The position numbers were made by a program, and so were the translations under genes. A DNA stretch of 64,000 nt from Chitinophagales bacterium (GTDB lineage Bacteria > Bacteroidota > Bacteroidia > Chitinophagales > LD1): the NCBI GenBank assembly GCA_026129525.1, contig JAHCHW010000013.1, forward strand, positions 1 to 64,000, written 5' to 3'. A model generated the notes under the pieces. It worked only from the letters and a program-made list of their open reading frames with translations. It searched no databases and was not told where the DNA came from. Every line of letters begins with the position of its first letter. The stretch's first letter is position 1. Below, in pieces: positions 29,773 to 39,063 of this stretch.

Positions 29773-31464
29773 ATGAGTAACCGGCTTTTTTCAGACAAAA
29801 AACTGAACTCGATTTATGAGTCGGTTTGGACCGAACCGGAGCAGGCGTTGGCTATGCTGCAAAAATTGCCTGCCGAATACAAGGCTAAAACGCTTACACC
29901 TAAATCAGCCAACGCGCAGTTGCTTCAATTTATGCTGCAAACCATGTTGCAGCAGTTTGAAAAATTTGATTTTGAGGCAAAGAAATTAGTTGCCTGTTTC
30001 AAAGCAAATGAAAAGGAAACGAAAATTGCTATGCTTGAAGCATGGCGAATGTATGCGTATATCGTTATCGGAAATCTGCATCAGGCAAATATTATTCGCC
30101 AGGAATTCGAGAAAAAATTTTCTTTAGATAACTGTGCCGAAGCATTTGTGCACTATTATGTATTTAGTTGTTTTTATGCCGATAAGAACGGCTACTTTGA
30201 AGATTACATCCGTTTAGCGCACGAAACGGAGAAGTTGCTGCCAACAACAGCATTGAACGAAAGCGAATCTCAGTCACTGTTTGTTATTGCACAACTGTTT
30301 AAATCGCGGGCTTACAGCAACTACCACCGGTTTAACGAAGCGCAAGAGATTTTAAACAATGCAAAAAAAATAATTCATACACACCGGCTTTCTGTTTTTA
30401 CTGAAGCTCAATTTTTAATCAACCAAACCTTTTATTACGACATAAGCCGCAATCGCGAAAGCGCTATCGCCACTATGATGCAAGCTGCCGATGTATTAGA
30501 AAAAAGCGGACAATATCCGGTTTCCTGCTACACAGCATTTGCCAATCTTTTGCATTTGTACAATCTTAAAAACTCAGCAATAGCCGACAAAAAGGAAAAA
30601 GAATTTATAGCGAATGTTCAGCAGCAAAAAAAATATTTAGCGAAGGCAGAGAAGTTGGTTAACGCCAATTTCACTACAGCTTCTTCCGGTTATTTTTTCT
30701 ATGCAAAAGCATGGTTTCTGATTCAGGAAAATAAACCGGAACAGGCATTGCGGGCAGTGGCTAACAGTGTCCGTATTTTTTACCGTTTGAACCAGTATCG
30801 TTTTTTAGCACAGGCATATACGGCAGCTTACCACATCTACAAACAGCAAGCAGTAGCTGAGCAAAGCTATCGCTGTGCCTTTAAAGCAGCGCGGACATCT
30901 GAGCGAATGCGTACCATGACCGATATGTACTACAAACAAATTCTTAAACACCGCATTGAATCGCTCGAACTGCAGTTTCAACTCAAAGAAAAAGAACTGA
31001 ACGAAAAAATTCTTCAGCAAAAAATTGAAGCCATGAATAAAGAAATACAACTAACCGCTCTTAACCTGCACGAAAAGATAACTGTGCTGGACGAACTGAA
31101 AACCTACGTACACTCGCTTAAAAAGAAAGAACTGGAAACCCGCCAGTTGATTAATACCATTGCCAAAAAAATTGATTCGGTAAAAATTACCGAACAGGAC
31201 AAAGCGGTATTGCAACAAAAGATGGACGAAGGCAAACAACAATTAACCAAAGTATTGGCAGCGAAGTTCCCGTCACTCAGCAACATGGAAATTCGTATGT
31301 GTACATTGTTTCAAACCGGAATGACAAACAAAGAATTGGCAAAGTTGTACGGGCAAACCGAGAAAGCTTACGAGCAACACCGCTATCGTATTAAAAAGAA
31401 AATCGGCTTAGGGGCGAAAGAAAATTTGGTGAAGTATTTGCTAAGTGTTTCGGGCAACGTTTAA
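29773..31464 (+). CDS. TPR-containing LuxR-type transcriptional regulator
   Basis: A 563-aa cytoplasmic protein. About 1-390 is all-helical with TPR-like pairs (EQALAMLQKLPAEYKAKTL, NRESAIATMMQAADVLEK, NKPEQALRAVANSVRIFYRL). About 400-470 is a coiled coil (LQFQLKEKELNEKILQQKI). The last 75 residues form a LuxR/GerE-like helix-turn-helix (PSLSNMEIRMCTLFQTGMTN, KELAKLYGQTEKAYEQHRYR). This layout is common in Bacteroidota regulators that sense through TPRs and lack a receiver domain. It is divergently transcribed from the 2410-aa surface-protein gene across 131 bp, so control of that gene is a testable inference. Its 3' end overlaps the convergent apt gene by 4 bp. Confidence 0.85.
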   Translation: MSNRLFSDKKLNSIYESVWTEPEQALAMLQKLPAEYKAKTLTPKSANAQLLQFMLQTMLQQFEKFDFEAKKLVACFKANEKETKIAMLEAWRMYAYIVIGNLHQANIIRQEFEKKFSLDNCAEAFVHYYVFSCFYADKNGYFEDYIRLAHETEKLLPTTALNESESQSLFVIAQLFKSRAYSNYHRFNEAQEILNNAKKIIHTHRLSVFTEAQFLINQTFYYDISRNRESAIATMMQAADVLEKSGQYPVSCYTAFANLLHLYNLKNSAIADKKEKEFIANVQQQKKYLAKAEKLVNANFTTASSGYFFYAKAWFLIQENKPEQALRAVANSVRIFYRLNQYRFLAQAYTAAYHIYKQQAVAEQSYRCAFKAARTSERMRTMTDMYYKQILKHRIESLELQFQLKEKELNEKILQQKIEAMNKEIQLTALNLHEKITVLDELKTYVHSLKKKELETRQLINTIAKKIDSVKITEQDKAVLQQKMDEGKQQLTKVLAAKFPSLSNMEIRMCTLFQTGMTNKELAKLYGQTEKAYEQHRYRIKKKIGLGAKENLVKYLLSVSGNV

Positions 31465-31997
31465 AACCCGATAGCCGAAACTATGTTATTCGAGTAAGGC
31501 AAAATTTTGTCTCTGCCTTTTAAAAATCCGAGTTCGGCAATAAATGAAAAGCCTGCCACATAACCGCCTTCGGCTTTTATAAGTTCTGCGGCTGCCATAG
31601 CCGTGCCGCCTGTAGCTAAAATATCATCGTGCACCATTATGTGCCATTCGGGTTTTACTACATCGGTATGTATTTCGAGCGTGGCAGAACCATACTCTAA
31701 ATCGTACGTAAACGATTTTGTTTTTGCAGGAAGTTTACCGGCTTTACGAACAGGAAACAAAGGCACACCCAATTTATTGGCAATAAGAATTCCGATAAAA
31801 AAACCACGGCTTTCAATAGCGCAAATGGCATCTATTCTGCCGTTTTGTTTGCGGAAGCGCTCTATCAACTCTGTAGCGATTTCATCGCAAAGGGCTGCAT
31901 CTAAAAAGACAGGCGTAATATCTTTAAACTGAATACCCGGTTTCGGAAAATCGGGAACGTTGCGAATTACGTTCTCTAACTTATCGGTTAATGGCAT
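31461..31997 (-). CDS. apt: Adenine phosphoribosyltransferase
   Basis: A 178-aa purine-salvage enzyme converting adenine and PRPP to AMP. It has VPDFPKPGIQFKDITPVF at the N-terminus, AICAIESRGFFIGILIANKLGVP, the RKAGKLPAKTKSF loop and the PRPP-binding MVHDDILATGGTAMAAAELI. Start codons at 32027, 32018 and 31997 are possible; 31997 is chosen because it lies just after the stop of the upstream small gene and gives the usual family length. It is the last gene of the transporter-small subunit-apt run. Confidence 0.95.
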   Translation of the reverse strand: MPLTDKLENVIRNVPDFPKPGIQFKDITPVFLDAALCDEIATELIERFRKQNGRIDAICAIESRGFFIGILIANKLGVPLFPVRKAGKLPAKTKSFTYDLEYGSATLEIHTDVVKPEWHIMVHDDILATGGTAMAAAELIKAEGGYVAGFSFIAELGFLKGRDKILPYSNNIVSAIGF

Positions 31998-32001
31998 TGT
32001 G

Positions 32002-32145
32002 TTAGCGGGGTTCGTCATCGTTTTCATCGAATGAATCGGGTTCGGGGCGGGGCGGGGTGCGCCACACCTTTACAAAAAAGTAAGCATTGATAGATGCCAC
32101 CAGCAACATGGTGGATACCATTATGATGAGTGCGGTTGTGTTCAT
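32002..32145 (-). CDS. MetS-like small subunit of an NSS-type Na+ symporter
   Basis: A 47-aa protein starting MNTTALIIMVSTMLLVAS, with one transmembrane helix (about 4-25, followed by INAYFFVKVW), then a proline-rich and acidic tail (TPPRPEPDSFDENDDEPR). Its ATG overlaps the TGA of the transporter gene (ATGA), a classic sign of translational coupling. In Corynebacterium the methionine importer MetP needs a short one-helix partner, MetS, encoded in the same arrangement; the size, single helix and coupling match that family. The gene is too short for default gene finders, but codon use and position make it convincing. Confidence 0.85.
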   Translation of the reverse strand: MNTTALIIMVSTMLLVASINAYFFVKVWRTPPRPEPDSFDENDDEPR

Positions 32146-33806
32146 GCTACACCTCCTGTTTTTAATCTGCGTTTGTGAGCAATGTAAACCAATATACCTA
32201 TACCTGTAAATACACTCAGCAGCAAAATACGCGCACCGCTTATGTAAAGCAGTTTGTCTTTTAATGCCTCAATGGTGGCGGGGTCGGTGGCGGTTGCAAT
32301 TTGCTCGCGCAAACCTGCGCTGGTTATTTGTTTAACTATAGAGCCGTTGTCGAGCGTCCAGCCGTTGCCCGAAAAAAGTTGACTGAATGCTTCCTGCCAG
32401 TTGTTGCCTATCGGGGTAAGCAACGAACCGAGAAACACAAACAACAACAGCACCGGAGTAATGTATTTAATAACAAACTTGTAGAAAACGGGCACCTGAA
32501 TATCGCCACCCATATTTATTTCTTTCCAACCTTTATCCATCCCAAAAATCCAGGAGAAAAGGATGGTTTCTACCAGTGCAAAAACCACCAGCGATACCGT
32601 TCCCGCCCAGTAGTCGTATTCATCAAAAACTCCCTGACTGAAAAAGATAACCGTAGGCAAACCGAGAATAAGCACGATAGTTCCAAAAGAGATGGCGCCC
32701 TTTTCGCGGCTCCAGCCAAACTCATCTTGCATAAAGCCCATCCAGGGAGTACCCATTGCCAGCGAGGAAGTAATACCGGCAAAAAACAGCAAGCCAAACC
32801 ACATTACCCCTGCAATGGTTGACAGAAAGGGTCCCCACTTTTCGAACAGGTAAGGCATGGTTTGAAACGCCATACCAAAGCCTGCGTTTTCTTTAACCCA
32901 GTCCAAGCCCAAATAACCCGCTGCGATGGGAATAACTATAGAACTGCCCAACACTACTTCCACAAACTCGTTCATAAATCCGGCAGAGGCAGCGTTGAGA
33001 GCAATGTCATCTTTCGTTTTTAAGTACGATGCATAACACTGAATAGAACCCATACCCACCGAAAGCGTAAAGAAAATTTGTCCGGCTGCGGCTAACCATA
33101 CTTTTGGGTTGGATAACGAATCGAATTGCGGAGTCCATAAAAAGTTCAATCCGTCAATAGCGCTGGCGGTGGGGTGTTCTGCCGAAGCACCCGAATTGCC
33201 GAGTGTAAGTCCGCGAAAAGCAAGGATAAATCCAAACAGTATCAGCAACGGCATACCTATTTTTGCCGCTCTTTCCACCCCATGCAATCCTCTCGAAAGA
33301 ATGAAGGTGTTCAACGCAAGGCATATCACAAAAAAGATAATCGCTTCAAAGGGTATTCCGGTGGTAGATTGAAACACATCAACATAGTTGCCGAAGAAAG
33401 CAGCTACCTGCGATTGGCTCAAACCATCGAACGTTCCGGTAGCGGAATGGTACACATACGCCATGGTCCAGCTTTCGATGTAGCAGTAGTACGCTGCCAC
33501 CGCAAGGTTGGTAAAAATGCCGAACACTCCGATGTATTTCCAGAATGGTCGTTTGTCTAAAGCATCAAGAATAAAAGGGGTAGAGTGATGCCCGCGGTTG
33601 CCGCCAAAGCGCCCCATGCTCCATTCAATCCACAACAGCGGAATACCCATTAAAAGAAAACAAACCAAATAGGGAATAATGAAAGCGCCACCTCCGTTTT
33701 GAATTGCCTGCACGGGAAAGCGAAGAAAGTTGCCAAGACCTACCGCGTTGCCTGCCATAGCCAGTATTAACCCCACGCGTGTGCCCCAGCTTTCGTTGTT
33801 CGACAT
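32142..33806 (-). CDS. Sodium-dependent transporter, NSS/SNF family (MetP-like)
   Basis: A 554-aa polytopic transporter with about 12 hydrophobic segments. The first helix has the NSS signature GLILAMAGNAVGLGNFLRFP, which contributes to the Na+ and substrate sites, followed by NGGGAFIIPYLVCFLLMGIPLLW. SVGMGSIQCYASYLK and LAMGTPWMGFMQDEF match helices 6 and 8 of bacterial family members. Pairing with the coupled small subunit suggests a MetPS-like amino-acid importer (methionine or alanine in the characterised case), but the substrate is inferred. It is encoded in a minus-strand operon with the small subunit and apt. Confidence 0.92.
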   Translation of the reverse strand: MSNNESWGTRVGLILAMAGNAVGLGNFLRFPVQAIQNGGGAFIIPYLVCFLLMGIPLLWIEWSMGRFGGNRGHHSTPFILDALDKRPFWKYIGVFGIFTNLAVAAYYCYIESWTMAYVYHSATGTFDGLSQSQVAAFFGNYVDVFQSTTGIPFEAIIFFVICLALNTFILSRGLHGVERAAKIGMPLLILFGFILAFRGLTLGNSGASAEHPTASAIDGLNFLWTPQFDSLSNPKVWLAAAGQIFFTLSVGMGSIQCYASYLKTKDDIALNAASAGFMNEFVEVVLGSSIVIPIAAGYLGLDWVKENAGFGMAFQTMPYLFEKWGPFLSTIAGVMWFGLLFFAGITSSLAMGTPWMGFMQDEFGWSREKGAISFGTIVLILGLPTVIFFSQGVFDEYDYWAGTVSLVVFALVETILFSWIFGMDKGWKEINMGGDIQVPVFYKFVIKYITPVLLLFVFLGSLLTPIGNNWQEAFSQLFSGNGWTLDNGSIVKQITSAGLREQIATATDPATIEALKDKLLYISGARILLLSVFTGIGILVYIAHKRRLKTGGVA

Positions 33807-33871
33807 AGTTATGTTTTGGTGCGGGTAAATGTATTGAAATATTTTTGGGAGCGAAGAGCCGCATATCGCTC

Positions 33872-33905
33872 AAAAAAAGAACGCTGCCCCTGCGGACAGC
33901 GTTCT
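33872..33905 (-). terminator. Terminator of the 1001-aa surface-protein gene
   Basis: AGAACGCTG-CC-CTGC-GG-CAGCGTTCT forms a strong hairpin followed on the minus strand by a seven-T run. It begins 25 bp past the stop codon at 33930. Confidence 0.85.
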
Positions 33906-33929
33906 ACGTAACCATTCGGTGAGATAAGT

Positions 33930-36900
33930 TTACCTCTTGTTGGTTTTTCCGCTCCAAACTTTTGTACCGGAAACAATACGGAAAACATACATGCCTTCGG
34001 GAAGTGCCGTAGCAATGCTGTTCAGCGAAGCATCGTTCAGTTTTTCTTTTACTGCTACTTGCCCTGATACATTTACAATTTCGAGCGTGGCATTGGTTAC
34101 CAATGAGTGGGTCATATCCACCACAAAGTTGTTTCCACTCCAGTAGGCTTTTATGTTGCCATTGGCTACATCGCCAACGGAAACCGCATCTTCAACAATT
34201 ATCACTACTTCCTGCGAAATAATTTCATCGCTTACCGTGTTGGTCAATTTGCAGCGTACATACCATGTTCCCACCGTGGCAAACTGCGGTGTGTAGGTAT
34301 CGTTGGTTTGCGAAGGATTGAAATTGTTGAAACCAAAGCCCGATACATCGCTATACTGCCACAAGTACGTGCAAGGGTGTGTACCGGTAACCGTAATTGG
34401 TGAGCCTGCCTGATTCTTTACAATGGTTTGAGTGTTGCTTGGCGCAATGGATAAACTGAATGGCACCACAGTAAGATTGCTGCCATTATCGCTGCCCGTT
34501 ACTGCCGGGTCGGTGCTTACTACGCGAATTCGATAGCCGCTTCCATCGGGAGTGTTGTTTGGAATTACAGCAGCAATTGCTCCTACAGTTGCTCCGCTCA
34601 GTGTTCCAATTTCAACAGGCGAAGCAAAACTTCCGGTGGCATCGGACAGTTGCGCCTTAAACACATTGCCGGCATTGAACACCACATCTGAAGTAAAGTT
34701 TACACTTACCTGCACATTGGCGCTGGGCGAAACCAAATACGGTGAGCCGCTTACAGCCGAGGTAGTAATAGAAGTTCCGTTTTGCACATCTATCTGCACT
34801 TCGTTGCTCGTTACTTCATCATTGTATTGGTTGGTAGAAACACAAACTACAAAGTAAGTGCCGGGCAATGCAAAGTTAGGTGTGTAAGCAGCACCCGTTT
34901 CAGCCGGATTAAAACTTACATAGCCGCTGCCGCTGGTGCCGGAGTATTTCCATTCGTGTGTAGCGTTTTGCGAAGCGGTAACCGAAATGGCGCTTCCGCT
35001 GGTATTGTACATAATAGTTTGGGTAGCAGTTGGCGATACCGAGTTGTTGAACTGGTCAACCGTTAAGTCGCTTCCATTATCGGTTCCAAACACCGAAGGA
35101 TTAGAAGCTACCACGCGGATGCGGTAACCCGTGCCTGCCGGTGTGTTTGCCGGAATAGTAGCGCTTACTGTTCCCGAAGAAGTGGCATTTAAAGTTCCGA
35201 TATTTGTTGCCGAAGCAAACGAGCCATTAGCATCCGAAAGTTGTGCGGTAAACACATTTCCACCGTTAAAACTTCCGCTGGTGGTAAACGGAACATTCAC
35301 GGTAGCATCGGGAGCATTGGCGCTGAACTCAAATGGTGAGCCGCTTATAGTTCCCGTAGCCAGCGTTACGCTGTTTACCGAAATCTGCACTTCGTTGCTT
35401 GTTACCTGCACGCCATTGATAATGCTTTTGCAAACCACATAGTACACTCCCGATGCAGCAAAGTTAGGCGTGTAGGTGGTTCCCATTTGCATAGGATTAA
35501 ACGCTGAATAAGGACCACCCTGCGTGGTAGAAAACTCCCACTCGCGCGAAGAGCCTGCCGGAGTTTCGGTAACGGTAAGCACGATGCCCGGGGTGCTCAC
35601 CAAAATACTTTGAGGGGCGGTAGGGGCAATACTGTTGCTCACTACATTCACCTGCACTTCGTTGCTGGTTACGTTCACCGAGCCGGGATAAGTGGAAACA
35701 CACACTACATAATAGGTACCTGCGGTAGCAAAATTAGGTGTGTAGGTGTTACCCGTTTGTATAGGATTAAAACTTACATACCCGCTGCCGCTTACGGTAG
35801 AATACTTCCATTCTTTTGAAACTACACCCGCAGTTTCGGTAACTGTAAGTGTACTTCCGTTGGCATTGGCAGCAATCGTTTGCGCTGCCGAAGGTGCAAT
35901 GGAATTGGAAACATTGATGATGGTTAAGTTGTTGCCGTTATCCGCAGCGGTTAAAGCAGGATTGCTTGACACCACGCGAATGCGATAAGCCGTTCCTGCC
36001 GCAGTTCCTGCCGGAATAGTTGCAGTAATGCTTCCCGAAGCAGTGGCGCTTACCGAGCCGATGGTTACTGGCGAAGCAAACGAGCCTGAAGCATCGGAAA
36101 GTTGGGCGGTAACAGTGTTGTTACCATTAAAATTACCGGTTAAAGTAAAAGGAACACTTACGGTTGCTCCGCTGGCAGCCGATACATAGTAAGTAGTAGG
36201 CGCAATAGTTCCGGTGGCAATAGTGGGGTTGTAAATCACCTCAAAGTCATCTACATAAATAGTTGTATTGGAAGTAGCATTACTGTTAGCTGAAGATGTA
36301 AGCGTAATAAGAATATACTGCGGGGTTCTGTTATCTACATAAACAAAGGGTATGGCAATACGTGTCCAGGTAGTAACCGAAGCGCTTGGTCCCTGCCACT
36401 CGGCACGGGCAATAATATTTACGGTGCTATCGGGGTGGTTGTTGTTTACCGGTACTTCGGGAAGGTAAGCGTACCCTACATGCAACAAAGCGCTAATGCT
36501 CGGGTAATCGGAACCTTGTTTGGTGTAACGATACCAAACAACCAACGAATCCGGTCTGCCGGTAAAGGGCATGCTAAAGTTAGGGTCACCGGGAATGGTA
36601 CGAATGTAACCTTCGCTGGCGCTGAGTGTGGGAACCATTACTCTACCGGTAGTAAGCGAGCCGGGCGCTGCCTGCCCAAGTGCCGAGCCGGTAACTATAC
36701 GCGCACAGTAAGTTCCGCTATGCGGGTTGTTGCTTTCTCTAAAACACGATTGCGGTGCAAAGGTTAAGGCGGTTGAATTACCAGCACCGGTTTTAATGGA
36801 GTTCCATTGGGTGGGTTCTTCGGTATTTTGCCCCACATTTTGCCATGCTTCCATATTACCATTGGTAATAGTAGTTTGGGCAAACGTGGACATAACCGTA

Positions 36901-36935
36901 AAAAATGCAATAAGGCTTAGTAGGGTTTTCCTCAT
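33930..36935 (-). CDS. Repeat-rich secreted protein, T9SS type A sorting domain
   Basis: A 1001-aa secreted protein. Signal peptide 1-19 (ends STFAQ). About 20-240 is a PCMD-like, putatively carbohydrate-related beta domain (TITNGNMEAWQNVGQN to TTIYVDDFEVIYNP). Then two modules alternate. Module A, about 100 aa in three copies, has AQLSDASGSFASPVTIG and GYRIRVVSSNP. Module B, about 85 aa in four copies, has GSGYVSFNPIQTGNTYTPNF and YYVVCVSTYPG. The C-terminal 80 residues are a type A sorting domain (IKAYWSGNNFVVDM to GMYVFRIVSGTKVWSG). The near-identical repeats may allow copy-number change by recombination. The function is probably adhesive; no enzyme signature is visible. Confidence 0.88.
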   Translation of the reverse strand: MRKTLLSLIAFFTVMSTFAQTTITNGNMEAWQNVGQNTEEPTQWNSIKTGAGNSTALTFAPQSCFRESNNPHSGTYCARIVTGSALGQAAPGSLTTGRVMVPTLSASEGYIRTIPGDPNFSMPFTGRPDSLVVWYRYTKQGSDYPSISALLHVGYAYLPEVPVNNNHPDSTVNIIARAEWQGPSASVTTWTRIAIPFVYVDNRTPQYILITLTSSANSNATSNTTIYVDDFEVIYNPTIATGTIAPTTYYVSAASGATVSVPFTLTGNFNGNNTVTAQLSDASGSFASPVTIGSVSATASGSITATIPAGTAAGTAYRIRVVSSNPALTAADNGNNLTIINVSNSIAPSAAQTIAANANGSTLTVTETAGVVSKEWKYSTVSGSGYVSFNPIQTGNTYTPNFATAGTYYVVCVSTYPGSVNVTSNEVQVNVVSNSIAPTAPQSILVSTPGIVLTVTETPAGSSREWEFSTTQGGPYSAFNPMQMGTTYTPNFAASGVYYVVCKSIINGVQVTSNEVQISVNSVTLATGTISGSPFEFSANAPDATVNVPFTTSGSFNGGNVFTAQLSDANGSFASATNIGTLNATSSGTVSATIPANTPAGTGYRIRVVASNPSVFGTDNGSDLTVDQFNNSVSPTATQTIMYNTSGSAISVTASQNATHEWKYSGTSGSGYVSFNPAETGAAYTPNFALPGTYFVVCVSTNQYNDEVTSNEVQIDVQNGTSITTSAVSGSPYLVSPSANVQVSVNFTSDVVFNAGNVFKAQLSDATGSFASPVEIGTLSGATVGAIAAVIPNNTPDGSGYRIRVVSTDPAVTGSDNGSNLTVVPFSLSIAPSNTQTIVKNQAGSPITVTGTHPCTYLWQYSDVSGFGFNNFNPSQTNDTYTPQFATVGTWYVRCKLTNTVSDEIISQEVVIIVEDAVSVGDVANGNIKAYWSGNNFVVDMTHSLVTNATLEIVNVSGQVAVKEKLNDASLNSIATALPEGMYVFRIVSGTKVWSGKTNKR

Positions 36936-36955
36936 GATGTAATTTTTTTGTGGGC

Positions 36956-36986
36956 GAAAAATACGCTGTCTTTTGAGAACACCAAA
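36956..36986 (-). promoter_or_regulatory. Promoter of the 1001-aa surface-protein gene
   Basis: On the minus strand TTTG (36986-36983) is separated by 19 bp from TATTTTTC (36963-36956), one mismatch from the Bacteroidota -7 consensus TAnnTTTG. The gene's ATG follows 20 bp downstream. Confidence 0.6.
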
Positions 36987-37061
36987 TCCGAGTTATCCAT
37001 AACTCCTTTTACATTTAACCGCGCCTTAACACCGCACTGCTATTTTTAACTGCTTCCAACC

Positions 37062-38381
37062 ATGCACCGTCCGCTTCTTGTTCAAGTAAAAATCATTCTG
37101 CTTTGGTTAATACTATTGCCAATTGTGGTTGGCACGTACCTTATTGTGTGGTTCGACCGCTGGGCAAAACTTACTTTTTCCTTCCCGCGCAATGTGGATG
37201 AACTTTCCCGTAAGCAAGATTGGTGCATTAGAGAGTTGAAGAAGAATAAAGTGCTGCCTGCCGATGCGGTTATCCATTCTTACAAAGTAACTCCGCTTAA
37301 TCAAACCATCATTTTTCGTTCCAATGCAGGTATTGTTGAAATAGAATACAGTTCGGGCGGAACGCAGCAACAACTTAAATGCTTTGCAAAATTCGCTCCG
37401 CTTATGGGCAGTGTGTGGAACAAAACCATTTTCAATATTCAACTCAACCATATTAAGGAAGCCGACTTTAACCGGTGGTTTGTAAAAGATGATGCTGCTA
37501 TTCCGGCACCAAAAGTTTATTGCTCGCAGGTATCGCCCTACACCGGGCACTTGTGTTTGCTAACCGAATACATGGATGGTTGCAAAGAATACATGGAAAC
37601 GGTTTACGAAACGCTGCCGCAGGAACACCTCGAAGCAGCCTTGGAAGGAATGGCTGCTTTGCACGCACGCTGTTGGGGCGAAAAAAGTGAGCGAATGAAA
37701 AAGGTGTTGCCCATTGAACACAACACGGTGTTGCTGATGGATTCGATAGTGCAATACTCATGGAGCGTACCTGCACGTAAAGTGTTGGACAAAAGCTGGA
37801 GCCTGATGAACGAATGCGAAACGGTAATACATGGCGATTCGCGAATTGGCAATATGATGTTTCCGTCTGAAACCGGCAAAGGGCGCTTTGTACTTATTGA
37901 CTGGCAGGCAGTGCGAAAAGGTAAAGCAGTGTACGATGTGGCTTACTTTTTAATGCTTAGCCTGCACAGCGGGCATTTGCGTGCTGTGGAAGAGCAAAGC
38001 CTCAACCACTACTATTCGTATTTAACGGCTAAAGGAGTTACGGAGTACAGCCGTTTACAGTTGGAAGAGGACTATCGGCACGCCTGCTTATGTGTGTTGG
38101 TGTTGTTATCACTTCCGTTGTTGAGTGGCGAAGTAAGTGTAGAAGGCGATGCTGCTAAAATTTTTGTATGGGGAATGGAAGTTTGGCGCAAACGCATGGA
38201 AGATAAATTTTCCACTTTTGATTATGTATGGATGGCACAGCAATACAACCTTACCGAACAAGAAGCAAAAGACGCTGTAGCCGAAATGTTGCAGGTAATT
38301 AAAAAACGCTTGGATGGAATTTACAGCGGCAACTTAGAGGCTGTAGGCAACGAAGTAAAAACCATTACACGCAAAGCGTAA
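37062..38381 (+). CDS. Phosphotransferase-fold (APH/ecdysteroid-kinase-like) protein
   Basis: A 439-aa protein with the aminoglycoside-phosphotransferase kinase fold. The catalytic loop is VIHGDSRIGNMMF (about 260-272) and the metal-binding loop VLIDWQAVRKGKAVYDVAYFL (about 283-303). Upstream, EIEYSSGGTQQQLKCFAKFAP may carry the ATP-site Lys, and LLTEYMDGCKEYM is the hinge. An N-terminal hydrophobic helix (about 6-28) suggests membrane anchoring, unusual for the family. The substrate is unknown; the relation is closer to DUF1679/EcKinase-type proteins than to antibiotic resistance enzymes. Monocistronic on the plus strand. Confidence 0.8.
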   Translation: MHRPLLVQVKIILLWLILLPIVVGTYLIVWFDRWAKLTFSFPRNVDELSRKQDWCIRELKKNKVLPADAVIHSYKVTPLNQTIIFRSNAGIVEIEYSSGGTQQQLKCFAKFAPLMGSVWNKTIFNIQLNHIKEADFNRWFVKDDAAIPAPKVYCSQVSPYTGHLCLLTEYMDGCKEYMETVYETLPQEHLEAALEGMAALHARCWGEKSERMKKVLPIEHNTVLLMDSIVQYSWSVPARKVLDKSWSLMNECETVIHGDSRIGNMMFPSETGKGRFVLIDWQAVRKGKAVYDVAYFLMLSLHSGHLRAVEEQSLNHYYSYLTAKGVTEYSRLQLEEDYRHACLCVLVLLSLPLLSGEVSVEGDAAKIFVWGMEVWRKRMEDKFSTFDYVWMAQQYNLTEQEAKDAVAEMLQVIKKRLDGIYSGNLEAVGNEVKTITRKA

Positions 38382-38483
38382 GAAGCAAAATAGGGTGTTC
38401 CCGAAAATAATTTGTGCGAATTCTTCGGATTCATGCCGGGTTGCATCAAGAAGTGAGGATAAGTTTATAGAATTTCTTGTTTG
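38382..38483. other. Intergenic spacer
   Basis: About 100 bp without coding signal or a clear hairpin separate the kinase-like gene from the repeat fragment and pseudogene that follow. Confidence 0.4.
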
Positions 38484-38504
38484 CCTCACCCCCAGCCCCT
38501 CTCC
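38484..38504. repeat. Partial copy of the CTCACCCCCAGCCCC repeat
   Basis: CCTCACCCCCAGCCCCTCTC matches one half of the palindromic element seen complete at 45924-45961. It abuts the end of the chimeric pseudogene, so it may mark a rearrangement point. Confidence 0.65.
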
Positions 38505-38507
38505 AGG

Positions 38508-39061
38508 TTACCGCTGCTTCACCATCTTCTTACTCTCCATCACTTTGCCTTCTACCACCAGCGAATAACTATATTGTCCGCTGCTCAGGTTTTGGGCAAA
38601 TACCGTTACGGCTCCGTAGCCGCCTTTTATACCGAATACCTGAATGTGGCAGCCGTTGAAAAGTAGTAAATCAGGTTAGGGCTGTTGGGCTGTGGCACGG
38701 CAAGGTTGGTTGGAGAAATTCCAATCCACCCCGAATCGCCCACCACACCAGAGTTCATCAGCGGACTGTAAGTGTGATTATACATGCTTAAGTACCCTCC
38801 GTATAGCTGTAAATTACCACTCGGGTCGCAAATAGATGTAGCCCCATCTGCCACCTTCGGACCTCCTACGGTAACTACAGGCGCGCCATTGGTAAAGTCA
38901 AGCCCCGGGGCATCAATAGTAGGTGAAACATTAGTCCACTGCCAACCGAATTTCCAGATATTGGTTCGGCTTACATCTAAGCCGGGGTTGCGTGTTTGTG
39001 CGCTACAAAAAATGCAGCACAACGTAACAAGGGAAAAAAGCAAAGCATAAATCTTGTTCAT
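38508..39061 (-). pseudogene. Chimeric remnant: propeller-protein N-terminus joined to a fibre-protein C-terminus
   Basis: The 5' part (39061 to about 38640) encodes a signal peptide (MNKIYALLFSLVTLCCIFCS) and a segment paralogous to residues 1-130 of the 503-aa gene at 39729-41240: IWKFGWQWTN..APGLDFTNGAP and PSGNLQLYGG..HTYSPLMN align with HWYFGARAGLDFSSGSP and LNGNLVAYFG..HQPMLNG. That frame ends at 38627 right after LIYYFSTAATFRYSV. In another frame (38643-38508) the sequence continues as GGYGAVTVFAQNLSSGQYSY followed by SLVVEGKVMESKKMVKQ and stop, the typical C-terminal anchor of Bacteroidota tail-fibre-like proteins. So two gene ends appear fused out of frame by a deletion. It is 2 bp downstream of the fibre-like gene. 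Confidence 0.75.
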
Positions 39062-39063
39062 GG

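Noticed and set aside
33930..36935. Repeated modules of the 1001-aa protein as a DNA repeat element
   Set aside because: Similarity is at protein-domain level in one reading frame, so it is a coding repeat and not a mobile element.
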